From Oscillospiraceae bacterium (GTDB lineage Bacteria; Bacillota; Clostridia; Oscillospirales; Oscillospiraceae): a stretch of DNA of 12,879 nt. A program made the position numbers and the translations under genes. Of this stretch, positions 6,746-12,879 are shown one piece after another. The number at the start of each line of letters is the position of its first letter. Position 1 is the first letter of the stretch. Where the stretch lies: contig WRMX01000018.1 in NCBI GenBank assembly GCA_009776905.1, positions 1-12,879 on the forward strand. Reading direction: 5' to 3'. A model generated the notes under the pieces. The model searched no databases and was not told the DNA's origin. It saw only the letters and a list, made by a program, of their open reading frames with translations.

Positions 6746-7780
6746 ATGAATAAGAGCAAATTGATTTCGAGAATCCTTATTTTTGCCGGAATTGCAATGC
6801 TGCTGGCTGCCGGCGGACTGTTCGTATATAACCAAATCTTCGATTACCAGGCGGGCGTGAGCGCACAGGAACTGCTCGATGAAATGATGTCCGAGTTTGA
6901 TTGGGATTTGCCACCAATGTCTGAAATGACGATGTCGAACTTCAATTCTCAAGGGCTTTCAGCATATAACAGCAATTCATCAGCCGCAGAGGCTATTAAC
7001 GGCACAGGCGATCCTTCATTTTCTCTTGAACCGGAGAGTTATGTCGGGCAACGCCCCGCCGTCGATCGTGGAAACGACGACGCGCAAGATTCATCCGGCG
7101 GCACCTGGTCTGCCCCGACATATTATACTATCGGCATCATCAGCATTCCAAAACTGGGGGTCAGGTTGCCCGTTTTGAGCGAGTGTTCAAGCGCACTACT
7201 CAATAAATCATGCTGCAGAATTTCAGGTTTGGTGACTGACAGGCCAATTCGCCTTGTCATTGCCGGGCACAATATTAACAGCCACTTCAAAGGGCTTGAT
7301 ACTTTCCAAAACGGAGACGAGATTGCTTTTACAACAAGGGAGGGCGTCACGTACTTTTACAGAGCAATCGAGAATTCTTCGCTGCATAAATCGGAAGGCG
7401 CGGAAGTGCTTGCTGTTGATGGCTGGGATATCACATTATTGACGTGCAAGAAAGATAATACATATCGGACGATGGTGCGTTTCGTGGAAATCAAGCCTGA
7501 CATCATCGAGGAAGAAACCGATGCTAGTGCGGAATCAGATTCTGTCGCGGAGATAGAGGCCGGGACAGAAGCGCAACCAAACTTGAGCGAGGAAACCGGC
7601 ACAAATCCGGAGGCCGGCGCAAACGTTGAAACTGACGCGAACGTTGAGGTCAACGCAGGCGTGGGTACGGAGTCCGGTGTGGGCGCGGAAAACGACGCAA
7701 ATACGGAGAGCAGTACGAACATGGATACCGGCGCGGTCAGTCCCTCAGATAATGATGTCGCAGAGATGCCTCCCTCTTGA
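6746..7780 (+). CDS. Membrane-anchored sortase with acidic C-terminal tail
   Basis: Sortases cleave the LPxTG-type signal between T and G and join the protein to the cell wall outside the membrane. This one has an N-terminal membrane helix (about residues 9-29) and an extracellular linker of about 100 residues. The catalytic domain starts at about 130 (IPKLGVRLPVLSE), with VIAGHN giving His175, LLTC giving Cys234, and Arg241 in TYRTMVRF. The pattern resembles clostridial class B/D-like sortases; I cannot assign the class firmly. After the domain, about 89 residues (256-344) form an acidic, Ala/Glu/Asn-rich tail with repeated (A/T)N(V/P)E-like motifs, which most sortases lack. ATG 6746 is supported by AGGA/CAGG 7-11 nt upstream and by the promoter position. 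Its neighbour encodes an LPQTG protein, its probable substrate. Confidence 0.9.
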   Translation: MNKSKLISRILIFAGIAMLLAAGGLFVYNQIFDYQAGVSAQELLDEMMSEFDWDLPPMSEMTMSNFNSQGLSAYNSNSSAAEAINGTGDPSFSLEPESYVGQRPAVDRGNDDAQDSSGGTWSAPTYYTIGIISIPKLGVRLPVLSECSSALLNKSCCRISGLVTDRPIRLVIAGHNINSHFKGLDTFQNGDEIAFTTREGVTYFYRAIENSSLHKSEGAEVLAVDGWDITLLTCKKDNTYRTMVRFVEIKPDIIEEETDASAESDSVAEIEAGTEAQPNLSEETGTNPEAGANVETDANVEVNAGVGTESGVGAENDANTESSTNMDTGAVSPSDNDVAEMPPS

Positions 7781-7805
7781 CCACCACAGCAATAAATGCT
7801 AGAAT
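7777..7805 (+). promoter_or_regulatory. Strong promoter of the first UroD-family gene
   Basis: TTGACC (7777-7782, 5/6 match), a 17-bp spacer and TAGAAT (7800-7805, 5/6 match), with an extended -10 TG at 7797-7798. The -35 box overlaps the sortase stop codon. The predicted start near 7812 gives a very short leader of about 16 nt, almost all of it ribosome binding site. Confidence 0.75.
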
Positions 7806-7827
7806 CTGCTCATAAGGAGGTGCGCAC

Positions 7828-8850
7828 ATGCTTACAGAAAAAGAAAACCTGCTCAGAGTATATCATGGTGAAATTCCTGAATGGATACCGGTCAGCCGTA
7901 TGGGTCCGTCAGAACCGGGGAAATACCCCGCAACCATGATGATGGGACCGCCGCTGCTCAGCCCTCAGATGGAAAAAGGAGGCGGCCGCGACATATGGGG
8001 AGTCAATTATGTCCCCACAGAATCCACCGGCAACGCGCTCATTCCCGACAACAGCGAGTTCATACTGCCGCTCGACAATCTGAAGAATTGGCGCGATGTC
8101 TTGAAAGCGCCTGATCTCAACGGTGTAGATTGGGAAAAACTGGTCAAGGAAAGAATCGAGAGTTCGGGTATCGACCGTAAGCAGACAGCGCTTGCCCTCA
8201 CCATGCATTTCGGATATTTTCAATTGCTGATGAGTTTCATGGGCTTTGAGGACGGACTGTTGGCTTTATACGAAGAGCCGGAGCTTGTGCATGAACTGTT
8301 GGAGTTCCTTTCAGAGTTTTATATGAGCGTCGCTGATAATGTCTTAGATCTGTATAATCCGGAAATACTATCAATTGCCGATGACACAGCCGCATGGGGA
8401 GCTTCATTTGTTTCCGATGAGATGTATCGCGAGTTTTTCGCCCCGCACCACGACAAATATGTCAAGCGTGGGCTTGACAGAGGTTGCACGATTTCGATGC
8501 ATAATTGCGGCAAATGCGAGTCACTGGTCGATTTATGGGTCGAGATGGGTTTTACAGAATGGAATCCTGCACAGACATGCAACGACCTTAAGGCGATTAA
8601 GGCGAAATATGGCAATAAGCTCGTCATATCAGGCGGTTGGGACGGACGTGGGCGGCTGATGGAGCCGGATGTGACAGATGAGGAAATTCGTCAATCTGTC
8701 AGAGACACGATCGATGCATATGCCCCCGGCGGCGGCTTCTGTTGGGGCGGTGGCTTCCTCGGCGCGTTGAACGACCCGGAGCCTATGCGCAAGACAAAGG
8801 TTGTCATTGACGAAGCGACAAGATATGGGCGCGATTTCTATAAAAGATAA
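7828..8850 (+). CDS. UroD-family methyltransferase-like protein, full length
   Basis: This 340-residue protein belongs to the uroporphyrinogen decarboxylase TIM-barrel superfamily. It resembles the corrinoid-linked methyltransferase branch (MtaA, MtbA, CmuA type) more than true HemE. Seen are the start LTEKENLLRVYHGEIPEWIP, FGYFQLLMSFMGFEDGLLAL, EILSIADDTAAWGASFVS, and SMHNCGKC giving His225 and Cys227. A later Cys305 in GGGFCWGGG completes a possible H-x-C...C zinc site that would activate a thiol acceptor. AAGGAGG lies 7 nt before ATG 7828. No corrinoid protein or reductive activase is nearby, so donor and acceptor are unknown. A paralogue starts at 12497, past the XDH-like gene, which suggests one pathway. 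A real heme enzyme is unlikely because of the zinc motif and the neighbours. Confidence 0.88.
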   Translation: MLTEKENLLRVYHGEIPEWIPVSRMGPSEPGKYPATMMMGPPLLSPQMEKGGGRDIWGVNYVPTESTGNALIPDNSEFILPLDNLKNWRDVLKAPDLNGVDWEKLVKERIESSGIDRKQTALALTMHFGYFQLLMSFMGFEDGLLALYEEPELVHELLEFLSEFYMSVADNVLDLYNPEILSIADDTAAWGASFVSDEMYREFFAPHHDKYVKRGLDRGCTISMHNCGKCESLVDLWVEMGFTEWNPAQTCNDLKAIKAKYGNKLVISGGWDGRGRLMEPDVTDEEIRQSVRDTIDAYAPGGGFCWGGGFLGALNDPEPMRKTKVVIDEATRYGRDFYKR

Positions 8851-8944
8851 CAATCCCGCTGCTCCTGGCCTTTTAAACGCAGCATGATGCGAAGCGCTTG
8901 GCCGGGTGGCGCACAACGCAATGTTTTTCGGAAGGATGGGTACT

Positions 8945-9919
8945 GTGCGTATTTCTCCGCCAATATCAGGGTATGCAAATAATGCCTCCGGGCTGCCTTT
9001 TGGCAATCAAACAGCAAGCCGGTCCTTGTTGGTGCAAAGCGCGCCATCTGTTGCAACGCCTGAAGCATCGCCACAGAGCGTGCCGCCCGGCTTGCCGCCT
9101 GCTGCGCCTCTTGCTTTGTCGCCTCAGAATGTATCTTCCGTTGCAGCGACCCAACAAGACATCCCTATCGGTCCGGCATATATTCTGGATTTGTCAATGC
9201 CGCAATCCGATACCCCCATCGTTGTATTCTGGCGCGACTTAGCATTTGATGGAGGGGTACTAGGCCCTGCTTATGTCTTGGACATTTCTCCCGAAGCGTA
9301 CGCATATTATGAAAATGGCGGTCCTATTACGACAAGTGGGACTCCCGCTCCTGATGCTTCCGGCAGGCCGCTGGACCCCATAACATACGCCAATACCGGC
9401 CCGGGCGCTCCCGATACCCCCGAAGCCCCCGCTGCTCCCGTCGCAACGTTCGACCCCGGTACTTACGGTACTCCCGGCGCAGCATTCTTTGCTCCGGCAA
9501 ACGGTAGCAATGCTCCTGCAGATAACGAAGACCCTGCTATCGGCATTAAAACGGGCAGTTCCTCAGAAATAAAGAAGCCGGAACAATGCAAAACTTGCGC
9601 CAGCAGGAAGTATATGGACAGATCAAATGATGGGTCCGTTAGCTTCCAAACGCCGACGCATATCAGCCCGAACGCTGCTGCATCCGCTGTTTCCGCGCAC
9701 GAAGGCGAGCACGTCAGCCATGAAAACGCAAAAGCCGCAAGGAGCGGCGGCAAGGTCGTGAGCCAAACGGTGATGCTGCATTCATCGATATGCCCTGAAT
9801 GCGGGAGGATGTATATTTCGGGCGGTGAAACCAAGACTGTCACAAAGCTTGATGATTCAGAAGAAACAGGTAAACCGGGCAAAGGCGAAAACTCCGCGAA
9901 GAAGCCAAATAGGCAGTAA
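8945..9919 (+). CDS. SprA-related putative zinc metalloprotease
   Basis: The C-terminal third matches the SprA-related / putative metalloprotease family. CKTC (Cys215, Cys218) is followed by RKYMDRSNDGSVSFQTPTHI, then ISPNAAASAVSAHEGEHV with the HExxH zinc motif at residues 252-256, then GGKVVSQTVMLHSSICPECGR with a second CxxC (283, 286). The two CxxC pairs could bind a structural metal. The N-terminal two thirds are rich in Ala, Pro and Ser, low in complexity, and contain a near-duplicate GPAYILDLS / GPAYVLDIS. No signal peptide is evident. Substrate and role are unknown. GTG 8945 is chosen because GGAAGG lies 9 nt upstream; ATG 8936 abuts that site and is the alternative. Protein length is 324. 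It sits alone between the UroD-like and XDH-like genes and is followed by a strong hairpin, so it may be functionally unrelated to them. Confidence 0.8.
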   Translation: MRISPPISGYANNASGLPFGNQTASRSLLVQSAPSVATPEASPQSVPPGLPPAAPLALSPQNVSSVAATQQDIPIGPAYILDLSMPQSDTPIVVFWRDLAFDGGVLGPAYVLDISPEAYAYYENGGPITTSGTPAPDASGRPLDPITYANTGPGAPDTPEAPAAPVATFDPGTYGTPGAAFFAPANGSNAPADNEDPAIGIKTGSSSEIKKPEQCKTCASRKYMDRSNDGSVSFQTPTHISPNAAASAVSAHEGEHVSHENAKAARSGGKVVSQTVMLHSSICPECGRMYISGGETKTVTKLDDSEETGKPGKGENSAKKPNRQ

Positions 9920-9930
9920 GCAATTATTGC

Positions 9931-9977
9931 ATCGAATGCGCGCAAAACAGCACTACGCTGTTTTGCGCGCATTCGAT
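9931..9977 (+). terminator. Perfect 21-bp hairpin after the SprA-related gene
   Basis: The arms 9931-9951 and 9957-9977 are perfectly complementary over 21 bp around a 5-nt loop ACTAC. It begins 11 bp after the stop codon. No T-run follows. It probably ends or protects the upstream transcript and separates it from the promoter at 10055. Confidence 0.65.
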
Positions 9978-10054
9978 TATGACAATCGATTCCAATTCAC
10001 GCCCGGTGAAGTAGCGATAATCGAAGCTACGAATTCGTTCAATCAACAAAGTTC

Positions 10055-10083
10055 TTGTATTCTTGAAGGTAACATGAGATAAT
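10055..10083 (+). promoter_or_regulatory. Extended -10 promoter of the XDH-like gene
   Basis: GATAAT (10078-10083, 5/6 match) has an extended -10 TG at 10075-10076. TTGTAT (10055-10060) lies 17 bp upstream as a weak -35 box. The predicted start near 10090 leaves about 37 nt before ATG 10127. A short inverted repeat GTAGC/GCTAC (10011-10030) lies just upstream and could be an operator. Confidence 0.6.
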
Positions 10084-10126
10084 AGGCACAATCGAGAAAA
10101 CATTGATACATAAGGAGGATATTTCT

Positions 10127-12460
10127 ATGCCTGATGTCATTGGAGTCAACGGCCTGAGAGAAGATTTCAGGGTAGTCGGAAAGCCAAACTTGCCGGGCAA
10201 AGTGTCAAAAGCGCTCGCCACAGGTGTTGCAAAATTCGGAGTCGACTATGTTTTGCCAAATATGTTGCACGCAAAGTTCCTCAGAAGCCCATATGCTAAT
10301 GCGCGCGTGCTCAAAGTGGACATTTCAAAAGCTAAAGCGCTCCCGGGTGTTGTCGACATAGTCACATGGGAAGACGAAGACATCAAGAGTTTAAGGCCTG
10401 TCGGCAGGCCTTGGCTTGATGATTACGCCGACAAAGAAGGCATCGAGGTCGCGGTGATCGTCGTCGCCGAGAACGAGGACATTTGCGAGCAAGCCCTCGA
10501 ACTCCTCGACATCGAATGGGAGATTCTGCCGCATGTCGTCGATATCTTAAAGGGTAAGGAACCCAATTCTCCTGTCGTTCGCCCAAAAGACAAGCTATAC
10601 CCTGTCATGAGCTTTCGCGGCCCGGTCGAAGAGCCGAGGAACGGCAATGTGACATATGCCGAGAAAATTGACGGCGATGTTGACAAAGCTATGGCGGAGG
10701 CCGAGAACATCATCGAATATAGCTTGATGCTTCCGAGCTTTGCTTCTCACATGCCAAACCCTGCTGCTTCTGTCGCATGGTGGACGAACGAGCCGTACCG
10801 TGAGATGGAAATTCTACATATCGAAGGCGCCGTGCAGCGTTTGGCGAACATTCTGCCCATGTATAAAATCCCGATCGAACAAACTGTTCAAGAAGGATTG
10901 TTTCAAGGTGGGAAGTACTGCGACTGGGGTATGCGCAGGTCGCAAGAAATCACTCCCTTGCTTGCAAGGCGCACGGGCAGGCCTGTCAGATGCTCCGAGA
11001 CGCGCGAGGAGACTTTCGACTTTTTGATGAACCAACGATATATGTATATGAAAGTCGGCTACACCAACGAAGGTGAGATTACTGCCATCGACGACTATTC
11101 CATTGCAGATGGCGGCATCATTGGCAACACGATGTTTGCCACATATGGCGACCAAGCATACGGCCCGTACCAGTTCTTGAAATGCCTCAATACCCGTCAA
11201 CGTATGGATATCGTGGATTCCAACAGGGGGCGGATGTTCCTCAGCGGGCAGCATTGTCCGTTTAACTGGGACACTGCCACGATGGCGATATACCTTATTT
11301 CCGAGAAACTAGGAAAAGACCCGATGGAGATCGCCAAGCTCAACCTGCACGGCCCGGATTCGCAGGAAGATAGGGATCCTGTTCCCAGTTTTGAAGCTTG
11401 CCTCGAAGCGGGCAGAAAGCAAATGAATTGGAGCTGGCATCCCAGCGGTACTAAAAAGCTGCCGGATGGACGCTATCATGGCTCGTCGTTCCGGTTTCAA
11501 CAATCTCCACGCCACGCGGTTTCAGGTTATGAATGCAAGCTCGAGCTTCGCAAAGGGAAAGTGTTCCTGCCGACACAAGGGCCTGTTACGGGGATTTTTG
11601 CCGTTGAATGCAATGTTATGGTCATTGCAGAGGAGCTGGGGCTCGAATATGACGATATCGAAGTCGAGTTCGACTACAGAGAAGCGTTCACGCCTGTCGG
11701 CGGAGGCTCTGACGGCAGCACTGCGTCTGCGTGGGCAATGAAAGAATGCGCTTATAAGTTCAAGCAACTGATTATTGAAGCGGCTGCAGCCGAAGCGGCT
11801 AATCCATTTCCTCCTGCCATGAAAGGCCCCCAGTCCTGGCAGGGCGAGAATCCTCTCAAGGGGCATGATGCCGAGGAGCTTGATTTCGACGGCGGGCGCG
11901 TTTTCGTAAAGAGCGACCCTTCGCTCGGCCTACCGCTCGCGCAAGCTGTCACACAGCATGTCGTCGCCACGTATACGGGCAGGCCGCCAACTGCAATCTG
12001 GAGCTATTTCGGCAAAAAGCTCGATACGATGAATACGGCTTATTGCGATGTTGCCGTCGATGTAGAGACGGGCGAGGTGGAGATATTACGCTTTAGCGTC
12101 GCTGCCGATGTCGGGAAAGTCTTACGTCCGACTTCGCTCGAAAGCCAGATCGATCAAGTCATGTATTTCAGCCAGGGCTGCCAGCTGCTCGAGGAGTATG
12201 TTTTTGACGAGAGGACCGGCGTAAAGCTCAATAACAATATGATCGATTACAAAAAATTGACTATGCTCGATGCGCCTCCTATCGAAAAAATCTTCCTTGA
12301 AACTCGCGCGGGCAATGCTGTATACGGGGCTTCCGGAATCAGCCATTCGCTTGCGAACACGCATTTATTGCTCATTGCGATTCACAATGCCATCGGCGTA
12401 TGGGTCGATCCGCCGGCTTCTCCCGGCAAAATTCTCGAAGCCCTGGGGAAGTTGAGTTAA
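10127..12460 (+). CDS. XDH/aldehyde oxidase-family molybdopterin subunit, divergent active site
   Basis: The 777-residue protein matches the large molybdenum-cofactor subunit of xanthine dehydrogenase/CO dehydrogenase-type hydroxylases. The N-terminal a/b hammerhead domain is clear (VSKALATGVAKFGVDYVLPN, LHAKFLRSPYANARVL, ALPGVVDIVTWED). Molybdopterin-binding regions follow: GLFQGGKYCDWGMR (257-270), ARRTGRPVR, FTPVGGGSDGSTASAW, and a C-terminal domain ending AIHNAIGVWVDPPASPGKILEALGK. Two features are odd. The usual GGGFGGK is replaced by GLFQGGK. The family's C-terminal catalytic Glu (GExG/GEPP) appears to be Ala735 in YGASG. AAGGAGG lies 8 nt before ATG 10127. No FAD or 2Fe-2S subunit gene lies in the window, although these usually sit beside this subunit. 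A UroD-like gene follows after 36 bp, probably cotranscribed. The substrate is unknown, and hydroxylase activity is doubtful. Confidence 0.88.
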   Translation: MPDVIGVNGLREDFRVVGKPNLPGKVSKALATGVAKFGVDYVLPNMLHAKFLRSPYANARVLKVDISKAKALPGVVDIVTWEDEDIKSLRPVGRPWLDDYADKEGIEVAVIVVAENEDICEQALELLDIEWEILPHVVDILKGKEPNSPVVRPKDKLYPVMSFRGPVEEPRNGNVTYAEKIDGDVDKAMAEAENIIEYSLMLPSFASHMPNPAASVAWWTNEPYREMEILHIEGAVQRLANILPMYKIPIEQTVQEGLFQGGKYCDWGMRRSQEITPLLARRTGRPVRCSETREETFDFLMNQRYMYMKVGYTNEGEITAIDDYSIADGGIIGNTMFATYGDQAYGPYQFLKCLNTRQRMDIVDSNRGRMFLSGQHCPFNWDTATMAIYLISEKLGKDPMEIAKLNLHGPDSQEDRDPVPSFEACLEAGRKQMNWSWHPSGTKKLPDGRYHGSSFRFQQSPRHAVSGYECKLELRKGKVFLPTQGPVTGIFAVECNVMVIAEELGLEYDDIEVEFDYREAFTPVGGGSDGSTASAWAMKECAYKFKQLIIEAAAAEAANPFPPAMKGPQSWQGENPLKGHDAEELDFDGGRVFVKSDPSLGLPLAQAVTQHVVATYTGRPPTAIWSYFGKKLDTMNTAYCDVAVDVETGEVEILRFSVAADVGKVLRPTSLESQIDQVMYFSQGCQLLEEYVFDERTGVKLNNNMIDYKKLTMLDAPPIEKIFLETRAGNAVYGASGISHSLANTHLLLIAIHNAIGVWVDPPASPGKILEALGKLS

Positions 12461-12496
12461 TTTCCGGTGTCAATAAATTGCTAAAGGAGGGATACC

Positions 12497-12879
12497 ATGT
12501 CAACGCATCTCACGGAAAAGGAAAACTATCTGCGCGTTATGAACGGCGAAATTCCGGAATATGTCCCCAAATCGCTCTGGATGAGCTGCAGTGTCCGCCC
12601 GTCGGGGTTGGGGCGGATGCCCGAACCCGGTGTTATGGAATTCAAAGACTCGTTCTTTGGCATTCCCATGGTTTTGGAACCAAATAGCGGTCCTATCCCT
12701 AAACCCAATGAGTTTATTCTCGACGACATCCGCAAATGGCGCGACGTCATCAAAAGGCCAAAGATCATGGATGAGATCGACTGGGAAGCGATGTCGAAAA
12801 AGGACTTGGATGGTCGCGACCCCGCCTTGTTGAAGGTCGGTGGCGGCAGCGTCGGCAATGGCTACTTCATGATGCTTAC
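12497..12879 (+). CDS. Second UroD-family methyltransferase-like protein, N-terminal part
   Basis: The frame is open from ATG 12497 to the window end (127 codons plus two bases), so the protein is truncated by the window. It is a paralogue of the gene at 7828. The start LTEKENYLRVMNGEIPEYVP aligns with LTEKENLLRVYHGEIPEWIP, and IPKPNEFILDDIRKWRDVIK aligns with IPDNSEFILPLDNLKNWRDV. The zinc-site region lies beyond the edge. AAAGGAGG (12483-12490) is 6 nt upstream. It is 36 bp from the XDH-like stop, on the same strand and with no terminator between, so the two are probably one operon. Divergence from the first copy suggests separate substrates or partner subunits rather than a fresh duplication. 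Confidence 0.88.
   Translation, partial: MSTHLTEKENYLRVMNGEIPEYVPKSLWMSCSVRPSGLGRMPEPGVMEFKDSFFGIPMVLEPNSGPIPKPNEFILDDIRKWRDVIKRPKIMDEIDWEAMSKKDLDGRDPALLKVGGGSVGNGYFMML

Noticed and set aside
7828..8850. True uroporphyrinogen decarboxylase (hemE)
   Set aside because: The H-x-C...C motif and the paralogue beside an XDH-like gene fit the methyltransferase branch, and no heme genes are near.
9931..9977. Integron attC site
   Set aside because: A perfect symmetric hairpin with no attC core sites or extrahelical bases, and no integrase.

Overview
The window looks like chromosomal DNA from a Gram-positive, anaerobic clostridium-like Firmicute. The reasons are an LPQTG cell-wall-anchored protein next to a sortase, an XpaC-family membrane protein, strong AGGAGG-type ribosome binding sites, a SprA-related HExxH protein, and UroD-type methyltransferase paralogues beside a molybdenum-hydroxylase-like gene. 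The genus cannot be named from sequence alone. No rRNA, tRNA, CRISPR array, transposase or phage gene was seen.

Left part (1-4656, minus strand). A tightly packed run of four genes reads right to left: an XpaC-like membrane protein with a long Gln-rich linker, a WecG/TagA-type glycosyltransferase, thymidylate kinase and 5-formyltetrahydrofolate cyclo-ligase. Gaps are 3 bp, a 13-bp overlap and 2 bp, so this is probably one operon, with an extended -10 promoter at about 4690-4718. A gene-free stretch of about 320 bp (378-695) follows, full of inverted and direct repeats. At the window edge is the 5' part of another minus-strand gene, whose product carries tandem nine-residue Q/P repeats.

Middle part (4657-7780). 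A divergent intergenic region of about 570 bp holds palindromic elements. It is followed, on the plus strand, by a secreted Asp-rich LPQTG surface protein with eleven six-residue repeats, a strong hairpin, a near-consensus promoter and a membrane-anchored sortase with an unusual acidic C-terminal tail. Sortase and substrate are probably partners.

Right part (7777-12879, plus strand). A UroD-family methyltransferase-like gene has its own strong promoter. Then come a SprA-related putative zinc metalloprotease, a perfect 21-bp hairpin, a second promoter, a stand-alone molybdopterin-subunit-like protein of the xanthine dehydrogenase/aldehyde oxidase family, and the start of a second UroD-family gene 36 bp downstream. 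The molybdopterin-subunit-like protein appears to lack the catalytic Glu of the family and has an altered glycine-rich cofactor motif. No FAD, 2Fe-2S or corrinoid protein gene is visible. This UroD / XDH-like / UroD grouping is the best candidate here for an undescribed metabolic system.
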